Positions 19,459-27,250 of a DNA stretch of 34,741 nt are shown here, piece after piece (within the stretch, counting starts at the first letter, position 1; the number at the start of each line of letters is the position of its first letter). The notes beneath the pieces are model-generated. The model did no database searches. It had not been told where the DNA came from and worked only from the letters and a program-made list of their open reading frames with translations. The position numbers and the translations under genes are program-made. Origin of the DNA: Guptibacillus hwajinpoensis (GTDB taxonomy: Bacteria; Bacillota; Bacilli; Bacillales; Guptibacillaceae). Location: the NCBI RefSeq assembly GCF_020171785.1, contig NZ_JAIVAE010000021.1, forward strand, positions 1 through 34,741, in the 5' to 3' direction.

Positions 19459-20610
19459 GTGCAGGAGAAACAGAAAAAAGGAAATAAGAAAGGGATGTCT
19501 TCCACAGGGAAAATAGTTGCCTGGATTGTTGGAGGTGTCTTCCTTTTTCTTCTCATCTTAACAGGGATCATCATATGGATGGTGGTGACATATTTTAGTG
19601 GGTTTTTCGCTGATCCTGAAGATGAAATAAACAAGTATATGAAAAAGAAGTATGGGGAAGAAATTACCCTCGTTTATGCTGGCAATAGTAGTAAAGCAAA
19701 CTTAGGAGATACAGAGCATAAAGTCGCTCTAAAAGATAATCCGGACTTTGATTTTTGGATTGATGTTAATGGTTTATTTCGCACAAATGTAGAGGGAGAT
19801 GACTACGAAAAAGGAAAGAAAACTTACGAGAAGTACCAAACGATTGAAGCCGATATGTTGGACATTAGCGAATTTGGATTTACTAGAATAAAAGAAGGAC
19901 AATATAGTACATACCTCGATTATACGGAGGAAGGATTTTATCGCTTAAATGTTCAGGACGATCACTTGCTCAGTCGCTATGGATTAAAAGAAGTAGCGCT
20001 AAAAGATATGATGGAACTGATTGAATGGATTCGATCAAAAGGTGTGGATATTGGTCAATTGATGGTGTTTTGGCGCCCGGATGAAGCGAAGGAAGGCTAC
20101 CAGATGGAGTTACTAATTAAAGATGTCCAGTTGATTTCATCGATAGCGGATTTGAAGAAGGAGATTGCAGAAGAACATCCAAGTACGCTTAGTCACGAGA
20201 TTGAAGAACGATTGATACCGAAAATGAAGACGCTAGACGAAGAGCGTATCATTCCGAACGTTTCCGATCAGGATACACATGAAGCGCATTGGATTAGTTG
20301 CAATGCAATTGATCAGGATGGCAAGTGTTCAAATATGCTTCTAGCGCTTTATTACGAGACGGATGGTTTTTATCCTGGACATCATGACGTTGTTCAAGAT
20401 TTAACGAAAGTATTTGAGTGGATCAAGCCTGAGCTTGGTCAGAATGGGAGCGTCACCATCCAGGTGATTGAAAAAGGTGTAGAGGAGCCACTATTAAATT
20501 TAATCGAACTGAATAAAAGTGATGAGAATGAGATGATAGGCGTTGCCTGGGAAAATGATCAGAAGGAATTTCAAGAATTAAAAATGGAGCAAGGGGAACA
20601 AAAGGAATGA
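19459..20610 (+). CDS. Unrecognised membrane-anchored protein
   Basis: I do not recognise this 383-residue protein. It has a short basic cytoplasmic N-terminus (QEKQKKGNKKG), one membrane helix at about residues 18-45 (IVGGVFLFLLILTG...), and a large, mostly acidic outer part with no cysteine pair typical of lipoproteins. The outer part contains regular charged helices and a segment around MELIEWIRSKGVDIGQLMVFW. The start is GTG 19459 with AGAGGAGG 8 bases upstream; reading from the earlier TTG would place that site inside the gene. A TATAAT at 19418-19423 may be its -10. It lies alone between the lut terminator and an MFS gene. It may act as a sensor or a cell-envelope protein, but nothing in the sequence shows a function. 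Confidence 0.8.
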   Translation: MQEKQKKGNKKGMSSTGKIVAWIVGGVFLFLLILTGIIIWMVVTYFSGFFADPEDEINKYMKKKYGEEITLVYAGNSSKANLGDTEHKVALKDNPDFDFWIDVNGLFRTNVEGDDYEKGKKTYEKYQTIEADMLDISEFGFTRIKEGQYSTYLDYTEEGFYRLNVQDDHLLSRYGLKEVALKDMMELIEWIRSKGVDIGQLMVFWRPDEAKEGYQMELLIKDVQLISSIADLKKEIAEEHPSTLSHEIEERLIPKMKTLDEERIIPNVSDQDTHEAHWISCNAIDQDGKCSNMLLALYYETDGFYPGHHDVVQDLTKVFEWIKPELGQNGSVTIQVIEKGVEEPLLNLIELNKSDENEMIGVAWENDQKEFQELKMEQGEQKE

Positions 20611-20616
20611 GGTTAA

Positions 20617-20632
20617 TCCGCCTTAAGGCGGA
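20617..20632. repeat. Perfect 16-bp palindrome
   Basis: TCCGCCTTAAGGCGGA lies 7 bases after the unrecognised gene and 82 bases before the MFS gene. No T tail follows, so it is not a standard terminator. It could be a regulator site or an RNA hairpin protecting the upstream message. Confidence 0.6.
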
Positions 20633-20714
20633 GGGGATTTCAAACCATGGGTCATCGTCTTACCTTACTGGTTTTCGATACACTTAAGCTATCAAAAAAG
20701 CAGAGGTGTTGGGG

Positions 20715-21974
20715 ATGGCAGTAAAGGAAAGCGTGCTTGAACAAAATGAGCACATGGAGAAAGTCGATTCTATTTTTAGAAACAAAAACTTTCTTCTTTT
20801 ATGGGGAGCGGCGTTTTTATCAAGTTTTGGGATTTCCTTTTTTCTTTTTTCGGAGAGCTGGTATGTCGTCAATGTTTTAAACCTTGAAGCTTCACTAGGT
20901 CTTATCTATATTGCATCGAGCATTCCAAGACTATTGTTTATGGTGATTAGCGGAACAGTGGCCGATCGAATGAGTAAAACAAAAATGATGTTTCTATCTG
21001 ATTTTTCGAGAGGGATTTTGCTTGGTGGTCTTGTTCTTTGGTTTATTGTTGGGGATGTGACATTGTGGACGTTTGTCGGGGTTGCTTTTTTCTTTGGTAT
21101 TCTTGATGCATTTTTCTGGGCTGCAGAAAGTGCTGTGATTCCATCTATCATTCGTAAAGAAAACCTTACGAGAGGCAATTCCATTATCCAAATGACAAAC
21201 CAGTCTTCTTTTATCATTGCTCCTATGCTAGCTGGGTTATTAATCGCGTTCGGCAGCTATGAACTCGTCTTTGCGATAACAGCAATCATGCTGTTTCTTG
21301 GTAGTATGCTAATCTACTTGATGAAGATTCCAAAACGAGCAGTAGAGCAGGAGACGAGTGAACAATCTTTTTTTGAGACTTTTAAAGAAGGGCTTCTTTA
21401 TGTAAAGGGATCAAGAGTCTTAGTCGTGGTCGTACTAACAACCGTTTTTATGAATTTATTTCTTGTTGGTCCCATGTCGATGGGTCTTCCTCTTTTTGTG
21501 AAATCCATTCTGGATGGGGATGCACTGACGTTTAGTTTGCTAGAAGCAGGAGCGGCTGTAGGGATGTTGATCGGCTCCATTGTCGTTGGCGTTCTTAATT
21601 TAACGAAAAGACGTGGCAAAATTGCGCTACTTACTCTTATTGCTTCAGGTCTTGCTTTTCTCGGCCTAAGTTTCTCGTCTGTATTATGGGTGAGTATTGT
21701 TATGCTAGTGCTGTTTGGTGCATGTCTTTCTGCGAGTAATATTCCTTTTATATCTGCGATACAGGGCATGATTGACGAGAAGGTACTAGGACGAGTCATG
21801 GGACTGATCTCTCTTGCTTCGATGGGGCTTATCCCGGTCAGCTATGCCATGACAGCTCTTTTGCTTTCGACAGGAATTGGGATTAATCACATAATGGCAG
21901 GTGGTGCTGTATTAGTTGTTTTGTATGCCTGCTTTGTGTATATAAGGTTTCATGAGTTAAGAAATGTGGATTAA
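20715..21974 (+). CDS. MFS transporter, probable efflux permease
   Basis: A 419-residue major facilitator protein with about twelve hydrophobic segments in two halves. The first loop holds GTVADRMSKTKMM, the family's G-x3-D-R-x2-R/K-type signature, and residues 69-71 of the helix pair around ISGTVADRMSK are conserved in the drug- and enterobactin-exporter branch. The substrate cannot be told. The start ATG 20715 follows AGAGGTG; GTG 20706 and TTG 20709 in frame lie inside that site. It is a single-gene unit closed by its own terminator. Confidence 0.85.
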   Translation: MAVKESVLEQNEHMEKVDSIFRNKNFLLLWGAAFLSSFGISFFLFSESWYVVNVLNLEASLGLIYIASSIPRLLFMVISGTVADRMSKTKMMFLSDFSRGILLGGLVLWFIVGDVTLWTFVGVAFFFGILDAFFWAAESAVIPSIIRKENLTRGNSIIQMTNQSSFIIAPMLAGLLIAFGSYELVFAITAIMLFLGSMLIYLMKIPKRAVEQETSEQSFFETFKEGLLYVKGSRVLVVVVLTTVFMNLFLVGPMSMGLPLFVKSILDGDALTFSLLEAGAAVGMLIGSIVVGVLNLTKRRGKIALLTLIASGLAFLGLSFSSVLWVSIVMLVLFGACLSASNIPFISAIQGMIDEKVLGRVMGLISLASMGLIPVSYAMTALLLSTGIGINHIMAGGAVLVVLYACFVYIRFHELRNVD

Positions 21975-22006
21975 TCAAATAGAAGGGGATTTTTGAGCTA
22001 TCATGT

Positions 22007-22041
22007 ACTCCGTTATCAATGAAGATAATGGAGTTTTTTTA
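22007..22041 (+). terminator. Terminator after the MFS gene
   Basis: ACTCCGTTATC (22007-22017) pairs with GATAATGGAGT (22024-22034) with one G-T pair, followed by seven T residues. Confidence 0.9.
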
Positions 22042-22074
22042 TTGGTAAAATAACCTAATATATTGAAAAATGAT

Positions 22075-22099
22075 GTTTGAATTCAGTCAGTTGGGGAAC
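22075..22099 (+). promoter_or_regulatory. Candidate sigma-B (general stress) promoter of katE
   Basis: GTTTGA (22075-22080), a 13-base spacer and GGGAAC (22094-22099) match the sigma-B pattern GTTTAA-N12-15-GGGWAW at ten of twelve positions. It lies about 48 bases before the catalase start. As I recall, the B. subtilis counterpart katE is sigma-B dependent. Confidence 0.6.
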
Positions 22100-22146
22100 C
22101 GCTCTATATTGAGATTTTACATATCGACATAGCGGGAGGAATTATA

Positions 22147-24174
22147 GTGAGCGAGAATAAAAAGAAAAAGCAACTAGATCAATATAGCACGACTGACGAA
22201 GGCAAAATGACCACAAATCAAGGACTTAAAGTTTCGGAAGACGAATTTTCACTAAAAGCAGGCGAACGCGGTCCAACGCTAATGGAAGATTTTCATTTTA
22301 GAGAAAAAATGACGCACTTTGACCATGAGCGCATTCCTGAGCGTGTTGTACACGCGAGAGGTTTCTCTGCACATGGCGAGTTTGAAGTCTATGAGTCTCT
22401 TGAAGAAATCACAGACGCTGAATTTCTTAAAGATCCTTCCAGAAAAACACCGGTCTTTGTTCGTTTTTCAACAGTGGCAGGTTCAAAAGGGTCTGCTGAA
22501 ACGGTACGAGATGTCAGAGGGTTTTCCACACGTTTCTATACGGATGAGGGAAACTATGACTTAGTTGGAAATAACATGCCTGTATTCTTTATTCAGGACG
22601 CTATCAAATTCCCAGACTTAATTCATGCGGTTAAACCCGAACCTCATAACGGTATGCCTCAAGCGGCTTCCGCTCATGATACCTTCTGGGATTTTATTGC
22701 GAACAATCAAGAATCTGCCCATATGGCGATGTGGGCCATGTCAGACAGAGCCATTCCTAGAAGCCTACGTATGATGGAAGGATTTGGCGTTCATACCTTC
22801 CGTTTTGTAAATGCCAAAGGAGAAGCGCGCTTTATTAAGTTTCACTGGAAACCAAAGTTAGGGATCCATTCCCTTGTATGGGATGAAGCACAAAAAATCT
22901 CGGGTAAAGATGCTGATTTCCACCGTGGAGACTTATATGAGTCTATTGAAAACGGTGACTATCCTGAGTGGGAACTAGGCGTGCAAATCATTAATGAAGA
23001 AGATGAATTTAAATTTGACTTTGATGTACTTGATCCAACGAAAATTTGGCCAGAAGAAGACATCCCAGTCAAAATCGTTGGGAAAATGACATTAAACCGC
23101 AATGTCGAAAACGTCTTTGCTGAAAATGAGCAGGTTGCGTTCCACCCAGGTAACGTAGTAAAAGGGATTGACTTCTCAAATGACCCTCTACTTCAAGGAC
23201 GCTTGTTCTCGTATACTGATACACAGATTAACCGTTTTGGTAGCGCGAATTATCATGAGTTACCGATTAATCGACCTGTTTGCCCGTTCTTTAACAACCA
23301 GCGAGATGGGTTTATGCGCCAAACGATTAACAAAGGTCAAGTAAGCTACCACAAAAATTCTCTTGCTGATAATCAGCCAGAACCAGCGACAGAAGAAGAG
23401 GGTGGCTACGTTCATTATCAGGAGAAAGTAGACGGTCATAAGGTTCGTGCGCGCAGTGAAAGCTTTAAAGATCATTTCTCTCAGGCCGTTCTTTTCTTTA
23501 ACAGCATGAGCGATGTGGAGAAAGAGCATATTAAAAATGCCTTTAGCTTTGAGCTAGGTAAGCTGACAAGTAAGTCCGTTCAGCAACAAGTCGTGGATAT
23601 GCTTGCGAATATTAATCTAGACCTTTCTCAAACCGTCGCTCAAAATATTGGCGCGAAGGAACCTAAAGAAGGTGGATCCGATATTACGAAGTCTTCACCT
23701 GCACTTAGCCAATTAAATACAACGTTTACGGCAGATACTCGAAAAGTAGGCGTGATTGTAGACAATGGCTTTAATGGAAAAGAACTTATACAGGTACTAG
23801 ATAAATTGAAAGAAAAAGGAATTAAGCCTGAACTCATTAGTGATAAGCGCGGTGTGAAAACAGCTACTGATGGCGCTGAAGCTGAGATTGATCATACCTT
23901 CCTGACATGTGATTCTGTTCTATTTGATGCGATTTACGCGGTTGGCGGGAATCAAGAAAGCAAAGGGTTCTATCAATCTGCTAATTACTTCATAAATGAA
24001 GCCTTCTCACACTTTAAACCGATTGGTGGAACGCATGAAGGAATGAAATGGTTAGAGAATAACGACTTAGTCGGTCAACCTGGTGTTGTCACTGGAAAAG
24101 ATATGAGTGAATTCGTAAATGAATTCAGCCAAGCGATTGCGACGCATCGTCATTGGGATCGTGAACTAGTTTAA
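22147..24174 (+). CDS. katE: Large-subunit catalase KatE
   Basis: A 675-residue clade-2 catalase that breaks down hydrogen peroxide in the cytosol. The catalytic His69 is in RVVHARG, the active-site Asn in LVGNNMPVFFIQDA (142-143), and the haem-ligating Tyr356 in RLFSYTDTQ. The extra C-terminal domain (from about residue 530, KVGVIVDNGFNGKEL onward) is the flavodoxin/DJ-1-like module that sets the large-subunit group apart. The N-terminus up to residue 60 is like KatE of Bacillus. The start is GTG with GGGAGG upstream. No frameshift seen; expression probably stress-induced. Confidence 0.96.
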   Translation: MSENKKKKQLDQYSTTDEGKMTTNQGLKVSEDEFSLKAGERGPTLMEDFHFREKMTHFDHERIPERVVHARGFSAHGEFEVYESLEEITDAEFLKDPSRKTPVFVRFSTVAGSKGSAETVRDVRGFSTRFYTDEGNYDLVGNNMPVFFIQDAIKFPDLIHAVKPEPHNGMPQAASAHDTFWDFIANNQESAHMAMWAMSDRAIPRSLRMMEGFGVHTFRFVNAKGEARFIKFHWKPKLGIHSLVWDEAQKISGKDADFHRGDLYESIENGDYPEWELGVQIINEEDEFKFDFDVLDPTKIWPEEDIPVKIVGKMTLNRNVENVFAENEQVAFHPGNVVKGIDFSNDPLLQGRLFSYTDTQINRFGSANYHELPINRPVCPFFNNQRDGFMRQTINKGQVSYHKNSLADNQPEPATEEEGGYVHYQEKVDGHKVRARSESFKDHFSQAVLFFNSMSDVEKEHIKNAFSFELGKLTSKSVQQQVVDMLANINLDLSQTVAQNIGAKEPKEGGSDITKSSPALSQLNTTFTADTRKVGVIVDNGFNGKELIQVLDKLKEKGIKPELISDKRGVKTATDGAEAEIDHTFLTCDSVLFDAIYAVGGNQESKGFYQSANYFINEAFSHFKPIGGTHEGMKWLENNDLVGQPGVVTGKDMSEFVNEFSQAIATHRHWDRELV

Positions 24175-24191
24175 TGGAATAGAATGCAATA

Positions 24192-24222
24192 AAAGAGAGA
24201 GGGAAAAATCCTCTCTCTTTTA
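24192..24222 (+). terminator. Terminator of katE
   Basis: AAAGAGAGAGG (24192-24202) pairs with CCTCTCTCTTT (24210-24220), with T residues at the 3' side. Confidence 0.85.
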
Positions 24223-24238
24223 CTTTGAAAAAAATGAT

Positions 24239-24601
24239 CAACTTTAATGACTCTTCTATGATTTTTTTTAACACTACCGCATGGTTACGTTTCATATCCT
24301 TGGCTACAAATAAAAGAACGAGTCTTTCATTTGTAGCCATTTTCTTGAGTTCTTGTCATTTCGTCTGAGCCGTCTTACTTTCATTAAATTCGTTTTGGTA
24401 CGCTTTCTTAAAGTCTTCAAACTTATCCGGATCATGATCAAACCATTTTCGTAACGAAGAACTTGGTGCGATTTCTTTCATCCAGTCATCTAATGTAGCT
24501 TTCTCTTTTGATATGCCCCTCGGCCATAAACGGTCAATTAGAATGCGATTCCCTTCAAGAGGTTGGTCTTCTGCATAAATTCGTCTAAGGATAACTGACA
24601 T
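24239..24601 (-). pseudogene. DUF488 family gene (YeaO-like) interrupted by an in-frame TGA
   Basis: The first 81 codons (24601 to 24359) encode the DUF488 N-terminal part: RIYAEDQPLEGNRILIDRLW, PRGISKEKA and KWFDHDPDKFEDFKKAY. A TGA at 24356-24358 then ends the frame. With no shift, the same frame continues as QELKKMATNERLVLLFVAKD and RNHAVVLKKIIEESL, which is the family's usual C-terminal half (LLYxAKDxxHNHAVVL). The normal stop is also missing: the frame runs on past the katE terminator into the antisense of katE. A good ribosome site (GGAAGG) precedes the ATG. This looks like a decaying gene, though an 81-residue product could still be made. A sequencing error at the TGA would not explain the lost stop. 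Confidence 0.8.
24301..24339. repeat. 11-bp inverted repeat inside the broken DUF488 gene
   Basis: TGGCTACAAAT (24301-24311) and ATTTGTAGCCA (24329-24339) are exact reverse complements; an inner AAAGA/TCTTT pairing extends the hairpin. On the plus strand it is followed by TTTTC. It lies in sequence that encodes a conserved part of the DUF488 fold, so it may be accidental. Confidence 0.6.
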
Positions 24602-24649
24602 CTAAATTACCTTCCTGTTTTGTTGCTTTCGTTTTAGTCGTCTATCACG

Positions 24650-24692
24650 AAAAAAGAAGTCCATCCTACTCGCTAGGATGGACTTCTTTTAT
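24650..24692 (-). terminator. Terminator of the formaldehyde dehydrogenase gene, possibly two-way
   Basis: A perfect 17-bp stem (24652-24668 with 24674-24690) around CTCGC. On the minus strand it follows the dehydrogenase stop by a few bases and runs into T residues. Confidence 0.9.
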
Positions 24693-24695
24693 GAT

Positions 24696-25913
24696 TTATC
24701 TCTTCAACATCCCGTGCGGGTCGATCACAAACTTCTTCGCTACACCACTATCAAACTCATTGTACCCTTGTGGGGCTTCATCGAGACTGATAACGGTTGC
24801 ATTTACGGCCTTTGCAATATCGGCTTTTCCATTTAAAATCGCCATCATCAATTGACGATGATACTGCATGACAGGTGTTTGCCCTGTTACAAAATGATGA
24901 GCTTTTGACCAGCCAAGTCCAAATCTTACTTTAAGCGAGCCTTGCTTGGCATCTTTATCATCTGCTCCAGGATCCTCGGTTACATATAACCCAGGGATAC
25001 CCATCTTACCTCCAGCTTCTACAACGTCCATCATCGTATTTAGCACAATGGCAGGCTGCTCTTCATTATCAGTTCCGTGTCCATAAGCTTCAAATCCAAC
25101 CGCATCGATCGCACAATCCACCTCAGGTATGCCGAGAATTTGTTCGATTTGTTCACCTGGATCATTGTGTTCTTTGAGATTAATCGTTTCACATCCGAAG
25201 CTACGTGCCTGAGCGAGACGTTCTTCTTTCAAATCTCCTACGATGACAACGGCGGCACCTAGTAATTGAGCGGAATGGGCAGCAGCGAGTCCAACTGGTC
25301 CTGCTCCCGCGACGTACACAGTGGAGCCGGTTGTCACTCCTGCACTAATCGCTCCATGGTAGCCGGTAGGGAAAATATCCGATAGCATCGTTAAATCGAG
25401 AATTTTCTCCATCGCTTTTTCTTTATTAGGGAAGGGGAGTAATTGAAAATCTGCATAAGGGACCATCACGTATTCGGATTGTCCGCCTACCCAGCCGCCC
25501 ATATCAACGTATCCATAAGCAGCACCGGGACGTTCAGGGTTCACGTTTTGACAAATATGGGTATCTTGACGTTTACACATTTTACATCGCCCGCACGCTA
25601 CGTTGAATGGAACGGATACAATATCACCTTTTTTAATAAATTCCACATCTCTACCAACTTCGATTACTTCACCAGTAATTTCATGACCGAGCACTAAACC
25701 AGAGGGAGCTGTTGTGCGACCGCGAACCATATGCTGGTCGCTCCCGCATATGTTTGTCACGATATTCTTCAAGATCACGCCATGTTCACATTTACGACCA
25801 GCATTGCTTTTAGGTACACCAGGACCCTCTCGAAGAACTAAATCTGGATAGCTAATATCCTGAACTTCAACACGACCTGAACCTGTATATACGACACCGC
25901 GATTACCTGCCAT
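24696..25913 (-). CDS. fdhA: Glutathione-independent formaldehyde dehydrogenase (zinc alcohol dehydrogenase family)
   Basis: A 405-residue medium-chain dehydrogenase very similar to the Pseudomonas putida enzyme that oxidises formaldehyde to formate with NAD and no glutathione. Zinc ligands are visible: catalytic Cys56 in NICGSDQHMVRGRTTA and His77 in GHEITGEVIEVG; structural Cys107, Cys110, Cys113 and Cys121. A Rossmann GAGPVGLAAA and the family segments MGGWVGGQSEYVMVPYADF and VRFGLGWSKAH follow. ATG 25913 has an ideal AAGGAGG; reading from 25943 would include that site. Small-aldehyde detoxification is likely; other short aldehydes or alcohols are possible substrates. Confidence 0.9.
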   Translation of the reverse strand: MAGNRGVVYTGSGRVEVQDISYPDLVLREGPGVPKSNAGRKCEHGVILKNIVTNICGSDQHMVRGRTTAPSGLVLGHEITGEVIEVGRDVEFIKKGDIVSVPFNVACGRCKMCKRQDTHICQNVNPERPGAAYGYVDMGGWVGGQSEYVMVPYADFQLLPFPNKEKAMEKILDLTMLSDIFPTGYHGAISAGVTTGSTVYVAGAGPVGLAAAHSAQLLGAAVVIVGDLKEERLAQARSFGCETINLKEHNDPGEQIEQILGIPEVDCAIDAVGFEAYGHGTDNEEQPAIVLNTMMDVVEAGGKMGIPGLYVTEDPGADDKDAKQGSLKVRFGLGWSKAHHFVTGQTPVMQYHRQLMMAILNGKADIAKAVNATVISLDEAPQGYNEFDSGVAKKFVIDPHGMLKR

Positions 25914-25929
25914 TTGTACTTCCTCCTTT

Positions 25930-26262
25930 TTCGTTTTAGACAAAAGGGACGAAAGGCATAGCGTGACCTTATGTACTCACCTCGATCTATTAATTTGAAG
26001 ATTATGAATTCTTCCGGTGTAATGATCTATGATGTGACTTCCCTTTTTCATCCAGGTTAAAACGATTTTCATTTGTGCTAAGCTCACCTAATATGAAAGT
26101 GAAATGAAAATACAGGAAAACTCTCTTCTTATTAACGTCGCTAAAGTATTTTTTGTTACAATAAGGTTATGAGTATTCAGACATTTATTTTTGATAACGT
26201 TATGGAAAAATGATAGGAAATGAGACCTATTTTTAAAATAATTATGGCAGATCAAGACTATT
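25930..26262. other. Divergent intergenic region between fdhA and yeaC
   Basis: About 330 bases without a gene, between two start codons that face apart. Apart from the candidate fdhA promoter, a plus-strand TACAAT near 26157-26162 and a TTGATA near 26194 are possible parts of the yeaC promoter, but neither has a good partner at 17 bases. No hairpin or riboswitch was recognised. Confidence 0.5.
26038..26063 (-). promoter_or_regulatory. Weak candidate sigma-B promoter of fdhA
   Basis: On the minus strand GTTTTA (26063-26058), 14 bases, then GGGAAG (26043-26038), each one base away from the sigma-B pattern. It lies about 125 bases before the fdhA start. Such matches can occur by chance in AT-rich sequence. 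Confidence 0.35.
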
Positions 26263-26272
26263 GGAGGAATCA

Positions 26273-27250
26273 ATGATGAGTTCATCTTACCAGTTTGATA
26301 CGTACCACCCAGCTGTACAGCAAGTGATTGAGAATATTGAAAAGGTAATGGTAGGGAAGAGAGAGGTGACTGAGCTAAGTTTAGTAGCATTGCTTGCCGG
26401 AAGTCATGTGCTTCTTGAAGATGTACCTGGCGTGGGGAAAACGATGATGGTCCGTGCTTTAGCGAAGTCCGTCGGTGCTCAGTTTAACCGCATTCAGTTT
26501 ACGCCAGATTTACTGCCTTCAGACTTAACGGGGGTATCTATCTTTAATCAACGAGAAATGAAATTTGAATTTCGGAAAGGGCCTTTGTTAGGGAATATTA
26601 TTCTAGCAGATGAAATTAATCGAACATCACCAAAAACACAATCAGCTCTTCTTGAAGGAATGGAGGAAGGGAACGTAACGGTTGATGGAGAGACCCATGT
26701 TCTACCACAGCCTTTTTTTGTAATGGCGACGCAAAATCCAATTGAGTACGAAGGAACCTATCCACTTCCTGAAGCACAGCTTGATCGCTTTTTGTTGAAG
26801 TTGCGAATGGGCTATCCTTCTCCTGAAGAAGAACTTGAGGTGCTGAATCGGACGGAGCACGCCCACCCGATCGACTCGATTGGCACGGCTCTCGAGCTTG
26901 AAGAGCTGCTTGATATGCAGAAAAAGGTAAGAGCTGTTTTTGTGGATGAATCGGTCAAACAATACATTATTGATATTGTAAGTCGAACGCGAAATAATAC
27001 GTCGATCTATCTCGGGGCAAGTCCGCGTGGTTCTCTTTCATTAATGAAAGCTTGTCAGGCTTATGCGTTTATGAGGAATCGTGATTATGTTCTTCCAGAT
27101 GACGTGAAATTCTTAGCGCCTTATGTCTTATCTCATCGCGTCATACTTAAATCGGAAGCGACTTTTGAAGGACAAAAGCCTGAGGAGATTATTAAAGAAA
27201 TTCTTCACCGCGTTCGTGTACCAATTCGGAGGGAAGAGAAAGTGAAATGA
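26273..27250 (+). CDS. yeaC: MoxR-family AAA+ ATPase (YeaC)
   Basis: A 325-residue AAA+ ATPase of the MoxR group, chaperone-like proteins encoded with DUF58 and transglutaminase partners. Walker A EDVPGVGKT lies at about residues 49-57 and Walker B IILADEINR is followed by SPKTQSALLEGMEE. GGAGG lies before ATG 26273; ATG 26276 is an equal alternative, and the frame's earlier TTG lies inside the ribosome site. It overlaps yeaD by four bases (ATGA). MoxR partners are thought to fold or activate envelope proteins; the target here is unknown. Confidence 0.92.
   Translation: MMSSSYQFDTYHPAVQQVIENIEKVMVGKREVTELSLVALLAGSHVLLEDVPGVGKTMMVRALAKSVGAQFNRIQFTPDLLPSDLTGVSIFNQREMKFEFRKGPLLGNIILADEINRTSPKTQSALLEGMEEGNVTVDGETHVLPQPFFVMATQNPIEYEGTYPLPEAQLDRFLLKLRMGYPSPEEELEVLNRTEHAHPIDSIGTALELEELLDMQKKVRAVFVDESVKQYIIDIVSRTRNNTSIYLGASPRGSLSLMKACQAYAFMRNRDYVLPDDVKFLAPYVLSHRVILKSEATFEGQKPEEIIKEILHRVRVPIRREEKVK

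Noticed and set aside
24356-24358. TGA in the DUF488 gene read as selenocysteine
   Set aside because: No selenocysteine is expected at this site in the family, no hairpin directly after the TGA was recognised, and the gene has also lost its normal stop.
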